A stretch of DNA of 64,000 nucleotides from Melampsora larici-populina 98AG31 (GCF_000204055.1 NW_006768832.1:1-64000), one strand, 5' to 3'. Shown: positions 33,270 through 45,751, counted from the stretch's first letter. Numbers and translations are program-made. Notes: generated by a model not told the origin, from the sequence alone.

Positions 33270-35655
33270 AACACCTCACATCTTAGTGGAATCTATCCCT
33301 GTCACATCAAAATTGAAGGCATATGGCCCCAGACATTGAATTTAAGACTGACCATAGTAAGCTGTGTGTCACACTGAAGTCACAGTGGGTGATTTCTCTA
33401 CTTTTGCTTTGAATATTTCTTCTTAAAAACCAGTGGCTATAAAATGGGGTTTTCTATGAGGCCATGATTGGACAGGTGCAAGAAAGAATTTAGTTGTGGA
33501 TCTTTCACCATGTACAATCCCTGGTAGCCAGTCAATGTGCACACACAAAGAGATTTGAAAAAACAAACAAAGAAAGGTTTCTATAGTTTTGTTGAATTTC
33601 AGTGACAATCTCAGCACCCCTTTGTTGACCTTGCTTTCTGAGCACCTGAACAAAGGGAATGGGTCTTTGAATACAAAGACCTCTTCAAATCATCTATCAT
33701 CCCTCTATGAATTGTTGTTGGTGTGTGCACGTCAACGTGCTACCAGAAAACTTACACAGTGTTTACCAAGGTCAACTGTAAAAAAAGATATTTAGCATTG
33801 TGATCATGTGGCACAATGATGATAGGACAAGACATATATTACACTAATATCTCAGGTAGGATTAAGTAGAAGCAAACTGATTTTTGAGTCTGTTGACCTC
33901 ACCAAACACCACAGCTTTGACTAAGCTGAATTCCAACACCAGAGATATCATGTCTTTTTGTCTGAGCTTTTTCTTTCAGGAAGTCTCCTCATCCCAAGCA
34001 GATTCTGATTCAACCCTGTAAAAGCGGCTTAATAATTGATCTTGTTTTCATGGAAGGTTAACAGCTTGAGATATAAGTTCCAGATGAAAACTGGGTGTTG
34101 ATGTTGGATTTGTGTTTTCTGATTCTGAGGTAATTGAGGTTCTATGAATAATGAGATTTTGACCATGAAGGAAGAATTAGGCAGATGGTATAAATGATAT
34201 ACCCAAATTTTCCATATTTGTGTAGTTGGATTTTGTGCTTTAGCATTGCTGATCACATAAAATGGAAGAGATTTTGAGGTTGTCACATAGTATCACCAGT
34301 AATGTATCTTATAACTCTTTTCAAAGCTTCAATTCTGAATCATGTTCAGAAAGTTGTTTGAAGTATCTGTTGTGCAGAAGTCATATCAAGTGTAACATAA
34401 ACCAAAATCTTGATACTTCCTCAGATGCAAGTGGGATGGGTGACACTCACCAAAAAGAAACTATATTATATAACTGTGTGGGACAAGTTTAAGATTACCT
34501 GAAAGCTAAACCAAAGCTTCACGGTGGTTTACAGGTAGGAACTTCAACATCAAGACTTTGAATATTAAATTCAATGTAATTACACCAAGCTGTTTGAATA
34601 AATATATCCTCTGAAGCCTTGTATTGATGATGTCAAAGACCACTAAAATTTCACAGTTAGCACAGTTGTAGGCACTGTTTTTCACAGGATTCACAAGACT
34701 GTATCCGCAATTAAAGATGAATCAATTCAACATCTTCAGAGACAGGAACCCATTTCATGTGAAGGACTTTACAGAGGGGGAGGTGTGCTGACACACCTCA
34801 CAGATGTGACACCACATTCCCCACATTGTTAGTAACCTCACATCCCTGAAGTAGGTTTTACACAGCCTACACCATGGTATACCTCTCAGCATTTATAAAG
34901 TTACACGGAGCTGTGTCACCATTTAGTTCTAAGAATGTGGTATCTCAATCCCTTCCTTCTGCCCTCATTCCCAATGTGACTTCCAACTTTGTCAAAATAA
35001 ATACAAGAAAACTATTCAAAAAGGAGACTGAACTTGAAGTCCCTTGGAGAACTTCAGATTTGCAGTTTGAGGGTTAAGTCTACAATTGTATCATATACAT
35101 ACAATCTCAATTGTTGAGGTGAATGGCATAGTGAAAATGTTGAGCCAGTTTTCTGTATTAAAACTTTCTCACATTCATTTGATTGCAGTTGAATAAATTA
35201 CACAATTTCTACACAGTTGACAGACAACCATTCTGTACAGTCTAGAGAAGTGCAAGTGTGTAGCTTGTGGGTGTGATGCAAGGTCATCTTAACTTCTCAG
35301 CTGACCTCATTGTAATGTAGCAATGTAAACAACAGATTCAACCCTTGGCAGCCACATTTGCCACTCTTGATGCCCTTGTTATCAGAGCAAGTTGAATACT
35401 TTGGTTGTATCCAACAAAGAAGCAGAAGCAGTTTGAAACCTGAACTTGTCATCTTTGCACGAATGCCATGGCAGAATATTTTAGAACATTTATCACTTCC
35501 GCCAGATGTCAAGCCCAGCCCAAAGCATACCACAATGGATCTATCAGGTTGATATGTTTTTAAACACCTATGTACAATGATACGTGCAAAGTTATTGAAA
35601 ATTTCCTGGTCTGTAGGTGACAAGTTGATTGACATATGTGACACGCCATCATAGA
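33270..35655. other. 2.4 kb without recognisable genes
   Basis: Only short unpatterned frames. One perfect hairpin, GAGGTGTG-CTGA-CACACCTC, lies near 34780-34800. The right end must contain the 3' untranslated part of HIS6. It is probably old transposon DNA. Confidence 0.45.
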
Positions 35656-35658
35656 AAA

Positions 35659-37046
35659 TCAAGAGTTTGTGGTGTTCCATTTCACTACATCTTCGAACTT
35701 CACCTTGTTACCACCAAATATATCTAGTGAGCTGAAGTGCATCAGTGCGATCAAATAGGCGTGGTGGACATAGACACGTTGTGTTAGCCTACGTATTTTG
35801 GTGTGCGAACATCAAAAACAGTAAGACGTACCTGCCAAAAGTCAAGTCTACCTTTGAATTCGATAGATCCTTCACTAGATCTAAGTCGCTTACAGATTTT
35901 GCACCGCCAGCATAAGTTACCGGGATCCGACTCCATTCCCCAAGACCTGGAAACAAATCAAATCTGGATGAGTGTTTGATGAACGCATGACGAAGTGAAA
36001 TAAATTACGTTTGACTAGGTCTTCATCTATCCCTTTGCAAAGCCCTTCGTGATCAGCAGCGTGGATCAAAAATTCTGAACAAGATTCGCTTAGATCTTGT
36101 AACGTGGCTATGGTCGTTTGAGGAAACTATTAACTCATGTAAATGTTGAAGTAAAAGTAGAACATATAGAATTGATGTTCGCGAACCTTCGTTGACTTCG
36201 GTATCGGTCAGGTCCCTCCATTGGTTTGAGGCAACAAACCAAGTCGAATTCCTTTTTTTGCAACTGGTTTTTGGAAGATACAAACGCATGGAGAGTGAGA
36301 AAAAACCCTACATCGAAATAGATTTGTAGCACTATACGGGACTTGAGCGCAAAAGCCATGCTGCTAGCCACGAGGAGCTGTCGCGGTTCGAGAAACGTGC
36401 AAGTACAGATTTTAAATCGTTTACCTGAGATCAATCACAAGCTTGTTTTTTCCTACTAGTTCGTTCAATTGTCGGAGTCGATCCTCTGAAAACTTACAAC
36501 CGGGAAATAAAAATGAGGTGACAATGATCTAAATCAAGGAGAAGTATGAGTGAACGTGTTAGTCATTCCCTCCAGATGAGTCCGATTATCGGAATCCGTC
36601 TGACCTTCTCCGCCCCAGCATCAATCCATTTTTCAGCATTTGAAAGATCCACTCCTCCTCCAAGTTGTATGTGACCTCTCCAAGAATCCAATGCTCTTAG
36701 GGCGGCTTCATCATTCGAAGGTCCGAGCTTGATCAAATGAGTTCCGGTGAGATTATTGGTTCGATAAAGTTCGGTGTAATATTCTACCGGCTGACTGTAC
36801 ACCGATATGAGAATGAGCTTAGAACCCGTTAAATCATCGGAATAGCGTGAACTGGCAAAAACTGACGACGAAGAAAAATTGGTTTGAAGTTGATCAGGAC
36901 GATTCAAGTCTAATGAACCGCCGACGATCTGCTTGACCTAGAAATTCTTCGTTCGATTGAGGATCAGTTTTCTTATCCAAGGTAAGCTGAGTAAGAGGAC
37001 TTACCTGACCATCGTGGAGATCTATACATGGACGAAAGACGGTCAT
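35659..37046 (-). CDS. HIS6: Histidine biosynthesis: ProFAR (BBM II) isomerase
   Basis: The enzyme converts 5-ProFAR to PRFAR in the fourth step of histidine synthesis. It is a (beta/alpha)8 barrel. Seven exons read [14 protein letters not shown] | [18 protein letters not shown] ... [40 protein letters not shown] | [26 protein letters not shown] | [20 protein letters not shown] | [34 protein letters not shown] | [29 protein letters not shown] | [18 protein letters not shown] with a stop at 35659. All junctions are GT-AG and keep the frame. The wording matches yeast His6 along its whole length. ATG 37046 is preferred over an in-frame upstream start (37118) because the family begins immediately before CIDLHDG. 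All conserved Asp-containing strands are present. Confidence 0.95.
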
Positions 37047-37049
37047 CAG

Positions 37050-38900
37050 GTTTGCTGAAGAACGTTCGATGTGCTCCGAAATCCAATACAACAAATGTGG
37101 TGAGCAAAAAAGCACCAAACCCTAATCAAGGAAGGGTTTCATTGGCGGTGACCAGTCCGAGTCCCAAGTCATGTCCCTTCAACACGAAGCTCGACATCAC
37201 GGTTTTGACTCTGCACCACCATTTACCCGCTAACCTCAGTCAGTTCCGCATCCTAATCACCTCTCTCCTCACGTCCAGAATTCTTTGAAAACATGTGCAA
37301 TGGTATCTTGACGAATCCGCCGAGGCCGCGATGGACGCGATGGCATTACCCACGTCGAATGACTACGGGACGACTTGATTCCTTTCACCCTCTGTCCTTC
37401 ATGAGAAAGAAAAACCTCTGAGGCATTGGGAGTATGATCAAGTATGAACCCCTGGTAGAAAAGCCTATACGGAGAGATCAAAAAGAGTGTAGACCAATTT
37501 CAGATGCCATCATATCACTGATTAAATCAAAAACAAGCTCAGGTATTGCAGAGAGCCTCAAAGTAATTCAAAATCTCCATGGCTGGATGCAGGCTCTGAT
37601 TAAAAAAGATGAGGAGTGATACATTGAGGAGGGTTCATACTGCACCAATGGGTATAGGACAATGGAAGTGTAGTAAAGTTCTACCCATCTGTGAGCCGGT
37701 GTCTGTGAAGGATCAAAAGTATATAGAACAAAAGAGGACATGCCCTCCTGTCATTTTCCATCCTCTTTTATATCTCTTCATATTTCCACCTCTTGGATTC
37801 AAGGGTAACCCCAAGGAAAGCTATAGCAGAAGTGTTAGCTCATAGAATTGATTTTTTTGCAAGAATACTCTTTGATGCTAGCATCTTGTGAGATCCAGGG
37901 ATTTTGTCCACAATTTTCACAAAGGAAGCAACACAACAAGATCAGTTACATCTAGACTCCTTTGGATGTTGTGCATTGTGTGCACTGCACCTTACCTGGT
38001 TGTCACTATACATGATTGATGGCTGTATGGTGATGATAGAGACTGGATATGGCTCTCAAGCTATGCACTCATCAAAGGGATTGTTAATCAACTTGATATT
38101 GAAATTGTAATCTCCTTTGTCCAATGAGGTAGATTTATCAAGACAAAACCCAGTTTAATGTTCTGCCAGTGCCACACATTGCCAAATGTATGGAAAATAT
38201 GAAAAGCAATCTGAGTGTAAAGGAATCTAAACTGATGTTTCTCAATACTTATCTTGACTGCATTCTACCTATATATCTTATCTCACTCTTCTAAGCTCAG
38301 CAGTGAACATGTATCTTTAAAAAGTGTCAATTTTCACAAACTGAAGTTCTTTCTCTTCCATAGGTTATTTTGTGGGCCACTATGCATCATACTTTATTGA
38401 ATTTCCCATGGTTCACAAAAGTGTACCTCATATTGCAGGGTCAGCTAAGAACTGTTTTTTCAAAGCTTTCAACTCAGATTCTCTCATATGACTATTTTGA
38501 TACTCTTACAAAGAGTGGGTTTAAATCTACACTGAGGCACTCATCTCCTTAGCACCACTAGTTCATACCTGGATCTTTCTTTCAAAAGTATGAAACTCAC
38601 TTTGAAAATAATATCTTAATCCCTGTATACACAGAATTGTCTACCACACCAGTCATACTGTGTGCATACTGTGTGTAGCTTTTATGTGTGAAAATATTCT
38701 TTTACTTACCAAGATATTCTAGCTTTGAACTATACAACTTTTAGCATGACTTGACCTTGGTTTTTTTTTTCTTTAGACATCATATTCTTCATTGGGGTCT
38801 TACTTACCATATAAGAGAACTGATCTATGGACTTCACAATTTTTCTGTGAAACATGATCAGAAGGAATTCCTAATTCATAGTTCTGACCAAGACTGATAA
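37050..38900. other. Intergenic region, no recognised gene
   Basis: The HIS6 promoter lies at the left end (37050-37300). The rest is AT-rich with short unpatterned frames and no paired repeats that I could see. Confidence 0.45.
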
Positions 38901-38903
38901 ATA

Positions 38904-40937
38904 TCAAGTCATTCTTGCAAGTTGAAACCTGATGTGACACCTCTTTTTGATAAGCTGATGGTCAGGGGGTAAAATATGGGTTGAAAGTTGATGCTTTTCA
39001 CTTTCTACTGTGCTGATAATTGCCTCATACCATACTTCCACCAGATACCAGATAAGATGTGTAGACCTGCATCTTCCACTAACAAGCTTGCTCAGATGAG
39101 CTATTGTCTTCTTTGTACTTGCCCACTCAGACCCTTTGCTTTTACTCTCCTTGGTTGTCCAGATAGCTTTATTTTTGTTGTCTATGAAAAAAATCAACCA
39201 TTGATTAAAGTATGTTTTGAGGTGTTCCCATCCATTTTCAAAGATCATTTTTGAAAGTTTATCATCTATTATGGTTTTTTGCATGAGGAAGATTATTCCA
39301 AAAAATGATGGTGTGATGTCTTTTTGAGCTGAAAGAACTGCCTTGTCTATCATTTCATTGCTTAAAACAATGTTGTGGCTAGGGATCTCCTTGGATTTTT
39401 GTTCTTCAAGACTTTGGTGTGCATAAAGTTTATGTATCTCTTTGGAAATTGATTTGAAGAAAACATTTATTTTTTCTGCAAATTCTGTGTATTTTTGCTC
39501 AATTATCAGATTTCCTATCTGCTCAATTCTGCGAGGAAATGTTTTTGCTGAGTCAATCTCATCATATCCTGTAATTTCATTGTTCACCCCTTGTTCAAGA
39601 CTGTATCCCTGATGTGTGGATCCATTGGAAGTGGCTCTGATCCATGGTCTCCAGAGTGATTTACCTTCTCCCTGTTGTTGATAGGCTTCTTCACATTTCT
39701 GAAGGAATGAATCATAGCTCAAATTGATTTGAGACAAGGATGCCTGATGTTCAGTAACTTGGTACCATGTATTGATAAGCTCAATAATTATCTCTATTGC
39801 AACTGGTGACCTTTCTGGTAGTTGTATTGTATGTGAAAGTATATCAAAAGTGTCGTTGTGTTTGATATGGATTCTTCCCCTGGTTTTGGGGGTCAAAAAG
39901 ATAACCTCTTCTTGCAATTTCAAAAGTTGGTCATTCAGAAAGTGCTGTAAGAAAATCCACCCATCTTCTATCAACACTTTCCGTGCTAGTAGATCCCGAT
40001 TCCCAGAATGAATGAGCCGCAAAGCTCCCAGAAATCCCATGACTAAATTGGTCCTTATTTTCTCAATTGCCAGAATGATCTTCTGTGAGTCATAAGACTG
40101 TGTTTGACTCATTGCTTGCCTTGCTTTAGATGATTCTTTGAATGCTTCCATCACTGATATAATGGTTTCAGAAAGGCCAGGTGTGAGCCACATAGCCAAT
40201 TGAAATTGCCATCTGAGTGTAACCATTACTGATCTGTAATAGATCCTCGAGCTTCCTGATAGATGGTCCCTTCCTTCAAAGTGAATCAGCTTTTGCAGGT
40301 TTTTTTGACATGAGGGGCTTGGTGCTACTGAATGCTTTGAGTCATTGCCAGTTCTAGGTTTTTTGTTGGACACCTGCTCAATATTCGGAAAGTCTACATC
40401 TTCTGCCTTTTCATCCACTTCATCTCTCAATATTTTCTCCTGCATCTCAGCTCTGCTTATCTTCTCTCTATTCGTGACAGCTGAAATTCCAATTGGCGTA
40501 GTTGTCCCTGGTAGAGCGATTGATGGTTGGGTGATATGTGAATGATGTTGCAAGCATTCTTCTAATTCCATGGGAGGATCAGCGGAATAACTAGGAAGCG
40601 GAAAATCTCGGAAAGAAGTGTGAGTTCGGTGGTCTCTCGAATTCGCGTTTTGCTCAAGTACCTCAAGGAGCTCCCCTTCAATAGTGGCCAGACGGCTTTC
40701 ATGTTCCGGGCCACATGGTACATCTTGATCCCCAAACCAGCTGAGTAATAGTGTTTTACTTTTGTTTTCTACTTCCGGGGTGACTCTGGGAATTGTGAGA
40801 TCTTGATCTTTTAGAAGCAATGAGGTTGCTACGCGAAAGTACAATATAAGATAGATTATAGTAATCAAATAGAAAACCCAAATCGCCATGGTTGGTCCCT
40901 GGTCGGTTGGCCTACAAAATCTAATATTTGTGTCCAA
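38904..40937 (-). CDS. Large protein of unknown family with N-terminal signal or anchor
   Basis: A 677-codon uninterrupted frame. The first ATG is at 40937, but the second (16 codons later) starts MAIWVFYLITIIYLILYFRV, a strong hydrophobic segment that could be a signal peptide or anchor, so this start at about 40889 is more likely. The mature part begins with an acidic, low-complexity stretch (to about residue 210) containing a basic KKPRTG patch. A mainly helical region with many Trp and Glu follows: YYRSVMVTLRWQFQLAMWLT, NLVMGFLGALRLIHSGNRDL, VLIEDGWIFLQHFLNDQLLK. It ends with a second similar block (FFGIIFLMQKTIIDDKLSKM, MIFENGWEHLKTYFNQWLIF, THLIWYLVEVWYEAIISTVE). The two blocks share the order FxG-LI/M...GWxxLxxxFNxxL...hhxxWYxV, suggesting an internal duplication. 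I recognise no family; rust-specific secreted proteins often look like this. Confidence 0.75.
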   Translation of the reverse strand: MDTNIRFCRPTDQGPTMAIWVFYLITIIYLILYFRVATSLLLKDQDLTIPRVTPEVENKSKTLLLSWFGDQDVPCGPEHESRLATIEGELLEVLEQNANSRDHRTHTSFRDFPLPSYSADPPMELEECLQHHSHITQPSIALPGTTTPIGISAVTNREKISRAEMQEKILRDEVDEKAEDVDFPNIEQVSNKKPRTGNDSKHSVAPSPSCQKNLQKLIHFEGRDHLSGSSRIYYRSVMVTLRWQFQLAMWLTPGLSETIISVMEAFKESSKARQAMSQTQSYDSQKIILAIEKIRTNLVMGFLGALRLIHSGNRDLLARKVLIEDGWIFLQHFLNDQLLKLQEEVIFLTPKTRGRIHIKHNDTFDILSHTIQLPERSPVAIEIIIELINTWYQVTEHQASLSQINLSYDSFLQKCEEAYQQQGEGKSLWRPWIRATSNGSTHQGYSLEQGVNNEITGYDEIDSAKTFPRRIEQIGNLIIEQKYTEFAEKINVFFKSISKEIHKLYAHQSLEEQKSKEIPSHNIVLSNEMIDKAVLSAQKDITPSFFGIIFLMQKTIIDDKLSKMIFENGWEHLKTYFNQWLIFFIDNKNKAIWTTKESKSKGSEWASTKKTIAHLSKLVSGRCRSTHLIWYLVEVWYEAIISTVESEKHQLSTHILPPDHQLIKKRCHIRFQLARMT

Positions 40938-42245
40938 AATGGAAAAGGAGAGACATCAACTTTAGCACGTTACATTACCAGTGAAATATTTTCTGGTGTC
41001 TCTACGCCTTATCAGTAGCGGAACATGTGTCAAAATGTGTTCGAGGTTCAAGATGCTTCTTACACGACAATTATTTCGGATGTGATATAATGACATCAGC
41101 ACAGATCCCAGTGCAACACCGGATCGCTAGGCACGCAGCACTGCAACTCCAACCCCCTGTAGAAGCCAGTTTTCAAGAATACGGGAGACTCCTCATCCAT
41201 CCAGTTTCCATCCTCGCCTTACATAAGTTGCAGCTCCTTCCCTTGTTTGTTCAGCTTTCGAAAAAGGGCACCGGGTGACGAAAGTTATCACTGGCGATAA
41301 TATCTTATAATTCATCAAGGAGGGTCTGCTGTTTAGGGTTGCAAGATAGAGGGGAGGCTTATGTATAATTTCGTATCCAGAGTGCTTACAACGGGTGTGA
41401 AAATTGCTCGCAAACAAACTCAACATTTGGGAAAGCTGCAATTTGTCAGGCTGACGGCACGGGAAAACTTCTTCCTGGACTACCAAAACTCATATATTCA
41501 GCGGCTCATAAGAGACAGGGTAACGTTCTGAGAAAAAGATAGCACCTGCTGGTCCGCTCTGTTGCGCCAAGATTGCACGAGTCATGGAGGCCTTGTCATT
41601 TTGACGGTTTTGTGTAGAAGTCCAGTGACAAATACAGCAGTTATCAACCCAACAGTCAAGCTGTGAATTGACCACGACACCAGAAATCAATGGCTGGCAA
41701 GCCTGTTCTGTATATAGCCATGGAAGCCGACACTAGAGCAGCTCCCAAGATGAGTCTTTAGTTGGTCAACCAGAGAAGATATATGCAAAAGGCCAATGTC
41801 TGTTACCATGTTGCAGATAATTCCAAATATTACATTCACCAAACTAGATCATGATCTTTTTGGCTTGTCTGTCACATTGACCTGTGCGATGAGTCCACTA
41901 AATCTGTAGCCCTATAATCAATTTTGTTCAATTCAAGATTCTACTACATAGCCTCATCATCAAATAAGTTTGAGAGTAGGTGAGACTTAGGTCGCCAAGC
42001 ACCATGAATAATCTATGCAGGAAACCGCGATGGCTGTCATTGATAAGATAACCTTGTTAGATCCTTCGAAAAATCTATCTCTGCATTCGTGCGGGTCGTT
42101 TGATCATTAGGGCATTACCGATCGTGTAGTTAAGCGAATCTATCAACCCTGGGATTAAATCACGATCTACCTTGAAACGTCGGTCCTCGAGTTGACCAAG
42201 GGTCGCGAAGCGAGAGGCTGATAGTTTTCTTTCAATATGCCACCC
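40938..42245. other. Intergenic region with unassigned short frames
   Basis: Short frames on both strands at 41027-41278 (+, LLIHPVSILALHKLQLLPLF) and 41193-41690 (-) have codon-like composition and possible splice sites, but no assembly gave a recognisable protein. A small multi-exon gene could be hidden here. No repeats were found. Confidence 0.35.
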
Positions 42246-42248
42246 GGA

Positions 42249-42892
42249 TTATAAATGCAGTGAGAGTGAACACGATAGAATCCTATGGAGAATGCGATCG
42301 CACCAAAAGAACGATACAAAGTTTGGATCTCCTTTGAGCTGCAAAGAGAAGTAATCATTGACTCACGTTCATCCAGAGTTCTTTCAACACCACGTCGTTT
42401 GGCTCATCCCAGTGCGAGACTAATCCAGCTCTAGCCCAAACAAAATAGGAGGTCTCAGCTGATCAATTCAGTTCGGCATCACTTGAGGAGAGTTCAAGAA
42501 TTCTTCACAAACCTTCCAGCTTGTCCACAGTTCTGAACAATTTGACTGCATATGACAAATTTGTAACCTTGAGAGTAGTGTTCTGCAACAGAACGATACG
42601 ATTAAGTCTCCTGAATATATTTCAGTAAACAGATTCACACACCTAGCAACAGTGCCTTTACATCTTGTCCAACTTGCTCATTCAGTGTCTTGAATCTTGA
42701 TTGATCTTTTTCAAAGCTCGTGCCTGTCAACCGAGATGTGATCAGAGGTAAAATTCGAGCCTGAATAGCGAGATAATCAGGCCTTTGCGACACCGTATCC
42801 ATATCATATCACCAAGGGCCGACAAGATGAGAGATGGCAGTGACAGAAGCTTACTTATGTGCTTTGATCTCGATATCTTTTGCTTCGGCCAT
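42249..42892 (-). CDS. Tctex1-type dynein light chain
   Basis: Tctex-type light chains form homodimers on the dynein intermediate chain and link cargo. All exons are too short to stand out as open frames. From ATG 42892: MAEAKDIEIKAHK | PDYLAIQARILPLITSRLTG ... LNEQVGQDVKALLL | EHYSQGYKFVICSQIVQNCG QAGR | AETSYFVWARAGLVSHWDEP NDVVLKELWMN | LKGDPNFVSFFWCDRILHRI L.. with a stop at 42249. Introns are GT-AG and keep the frame. The core YKFVICSQIVQNCGQAG...YFVWA...SHWDEPND aligns with the family consensus FKYIVTCVIMQKxGAGL...CFWD...VRWEN. The C-terminal strand is less typical, so a divergent member is likely. Confidence 0.6.
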
Positions 42893-42894
42893 AT

Positions 42895-44375
42895 GATAGT
42901 GCTTGCGTTGCTTGTAGGGTAGGACGATGATGCATGGAAAGTCAAGGGATAGACGCGCTCGGAATGTGCATATGGTTTATGAGCCAAGATACATATCACA
43001 GACATGACATATACATAGACTGGTCAGTGACATCCTCAAGAGATATCCAGTCAAACCCCTTGAAAGCCATACCTCGTTATTTCCATAACCCCTTCGAATC
43101 CATGGGGTATGGATCCCACATTTGCGGTGGAGGCCAAACTTGTACATACTTTACCCCCTATTCCCTTATCCCATACCAAAAAATGGAGGGAATGCTGACC
43201 AGAAACTCTGTGTGGGTGCCCTCTGTGCTGCTGAGCAACGCACAACAGTCTTCCATTGCTAATTACTTCAAACTCTGAAATCAATTGATCAATCTTAGAA
43301 AACCCCATTGATCACATCTAACTTCCCATCAAATTTTCACCTGGTGTGATTGATATATTTCACAATCACCAATCTCAATCAATCCATTCAAGACTGTCTC
43401 AAGAGACTTCCTTTGGAAGCAATCACTCATCCAAATCAAACCATTCTCAACTCAATCAACTATCTACCTCCAGCGGTATTAAAACATTCCATCTCAAAAC
43501 AACATATTCAATGTTTTCAATTTTGTTTACTTTGGTCACTTATCCTGTTTGTTGTGAATCTTGAAGTTTCATTCAATGCTTTCACCTTAAGCTTCTACCC
43601 GGTATTCAGGACTGTATATCAATCTTTGTATGGTTCACATTGTTGTACAATAGTGTACATTGTTCTTCACCAAGACAAAAAGAATGACAACAGCATCAAC
43701 AATGATTTGAGCTTGCAAGTTGAGCTCATTGGCTACACCAGGGGGTAAAAGTCACCACACCACAGCCAAAACTGACCCAGTCCAGAAACACCTCATTCTC
43801 AATTCATTTGGGATGTTTCTTAGAGAATCCACTATGGGAGTTGTAACCAAGTGATTTAGGGTAACTTTAATGCTAAAATATAGACAGGTCCACTATGGAC
43901 CTGAGACTTGCGGTCCCTACGACCGCGTCAAATTTTGCATTCCCCATGTTCAAATCTACGCAAGGCTATGACTTGATTTATTGTAGGAAATCAAGTCGAA
44001 ACTACTGTTCTCAAAACTTCAAACTGCATATGAAACTTCATTTCTCAAACTTCAAACTTCACACATCAAAACCTCACTTTTGAACTTCAAATTTCAAACT
44101 TCATCCTCAAATCTCAACTTCAAGACATCACATTTCGGAACATTTCACTTTGAATTGAATCAATTTCAACCACAACATTGCCCTATATCTTGAGGTTTTG
44201 TGAGACACCTTAAGAATTGAGTCGCAGAATAGTCAATTGCTGAGTAGGCTGAGCTTGAGCTCAATCTGTTTGGAATCGAGTCTGAAAAGGTGAACACTGC
44301 AGACATTATTCGGGTTCCCCAAGTGGGCAGGGAAAAATGATTGGGAGTATGATTTGTCATAAAATGGTCTATCAC
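42895..44375. other. Intergenic region with TCAAACTTCA-type repeats
   Basis: Between 44005 and 44110 the motif CTTCAAACTTCA and variants recurs about eight times, forming a degenerate minisatellite. Elsewhere only unpatterned frames occur (43346-43748 and 42934-43278). The promoter of the Tctex gene lies at the left end. Confidence 0.45.
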
Positions 44376-44377
44376 TC

Positions 44378-44834
44378 CACACCTGAGCCATAACACCCAC
44401 ACTACATATGTGTAGCAGGCTCAGTGAATATGTGGTTATCATGTACATACAGTTCTGCTCAGTTATCTGCTCATCAGGACAAGTTATTCATATGTAATAC
44501 ATGCTGTAACTTCTTTCAGATTGAAAAAAGCTTCCAAAAGATTGACTACATACACTGACTCAATGTTTTGGTGTGATCTCATCAACTCAACTGCATGTAA
44601 CACACTTTCTGTTACTAAGACATAGCTTCAACAATATTGCCTGAGCAGCTACAGAATTATATGTAGTGAATTTTTGGGAAAAAAAATTCAAAGTCGAAAA
44701 AGTTACATGTGGTATAACATGTGATTTATTTATTCTGATGGGCAAAAAACTGAGCAGACCTGTATGTACATGATAGACAACTATTGACTTAGCTTGCTGC
44801 ACATATGTAGTGTGGGTGAAATGGCCCAGGTGTG
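44378..44834. mobile_element. 457-bp MITE with terminal inverted repeats over 100 bp
   Basis: Both ends read CACACCTGRGCCAT inward. The arms contain a perfect 19-base inverted match (CACCCACACTACATATGTG at 44395-44413 and its complement at 44803-44821) and further matched blocks (ATCATGTACATACAG, TCTGCTCAGTT, CATCAG) to about 120 bases. The interior has no gene. The whole element could fold into one hairpin. The superfamily is unknown because the target duplication could not be fixed. Confidence 0.85.
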
Positions 44835-45289
44835 CAGTATTATATTCTTTTATGAAAAACTGTACTATTAATCATTTTCCTCTGCCAAATTGGGGAAGTT
44901 GAATGATGTTTACAGTGTGAAGGTGGTGTGTGAAGCCTATAAAACAAGATTTCAAAGACAAGTTGCTCAAATTCTTGATGTTCCTCATTATTGTGGTTTG
45001 AACACTTCAAAAGAAGGTCAATGTGTCTCTTCAAGGAACTTGTAGTGGGCATTTGATGGATGGTTTTTCGGATGGGATTTGTGAGAAGATATGATATATC
45101 ATTTCAAAATCAAACCACTGTGGACCTGATTGATTCACGGTGATTTATTGTAGTTAAATCAGGCATTACATCATCCTGTAGTGGATTTCGTGCGGTTACC
45201 AACTTAGGTAAAACACGCATGATAAAATTTCACAGTCAGGAACGCAAAACTTATGTTAAATCACCATCATGATAGTGGATGCTCTTAAT

Positions 45290-45375
45290 GGTTTTTACAC
45301 CACAGGAATCATTAAGTGTGAACCACAATTGAGCAAAGTTGTGGTGACTAGGTCTGCAACTTTCTTCAATTGTGG
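45290..45375. repeat. Solitary arm of the 32.5-kb inverted-repeat element
   Basis: TTTACACCACAGGAATCATT ... CAATTGAGCAAAGTTGTGGT ... CTTCAATTGTGGATCTG matches the left arm of the element at 32495 along about 90 bases, in the same orientation. A solo LTR (45381-45746) inserted into its inner end, so the second arm is displaced or lost. Confidence 0.75.
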
Positions 45376-45751
45376 ATCTGTGTAAGGGTGGAAGAGTTAC
45401 ATAGATAGTATGGGTTATACAAGTATGGGATTAGACAGTTGTGATTGTGTAGATAGTTGATTCTCTTCCCCCCTTACGAGTCTTCTCTTTTCCTCGTGGT
45501 TTCTTCTATCTTTCTTATTCTATTATCTCTATTCTTTTACGGGTTCTGACTTCTCAAGTGGTGGATTAGGTACGAGGTGGTTTCTTCTATCTTTCTTATT
45601 CTATTATCTCTATTCTTTTACGGGTTCTGACTTCTCAAGTGGTGGATTAGTAATTGATACGAGGGGTTCTAGAAAACCTCTGCTCTCCGTGAGCCAGTGC
45701 CTGAGTCTCCGAGCTAGTGAAGGTGGAGAGACAACTCCACCTTACAATCTG
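45376..45751. mobile_element. Solo LTR, 366 bp, with 5-bp target duplication
   Basis: Starts TGTAAGGGTGGAAGAG at 45381 and ends CTCCACCTTACA at 45746, so the ends are TG...CA with an imperfect inverted repeat of about 11 bases. The pentamer ATCTG flanks it on both sides (45376-45380 and 45747-45751). It contains an 81-bp tandem duplication (unit starts at about 45496 and 45577) beginning GTGGTTTCTTCTATC. Intact duplications and no internal region indicate LTR-LTR recombination of a full element. Ty1/Copia is likely but not certain. Confidence 0.9.
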
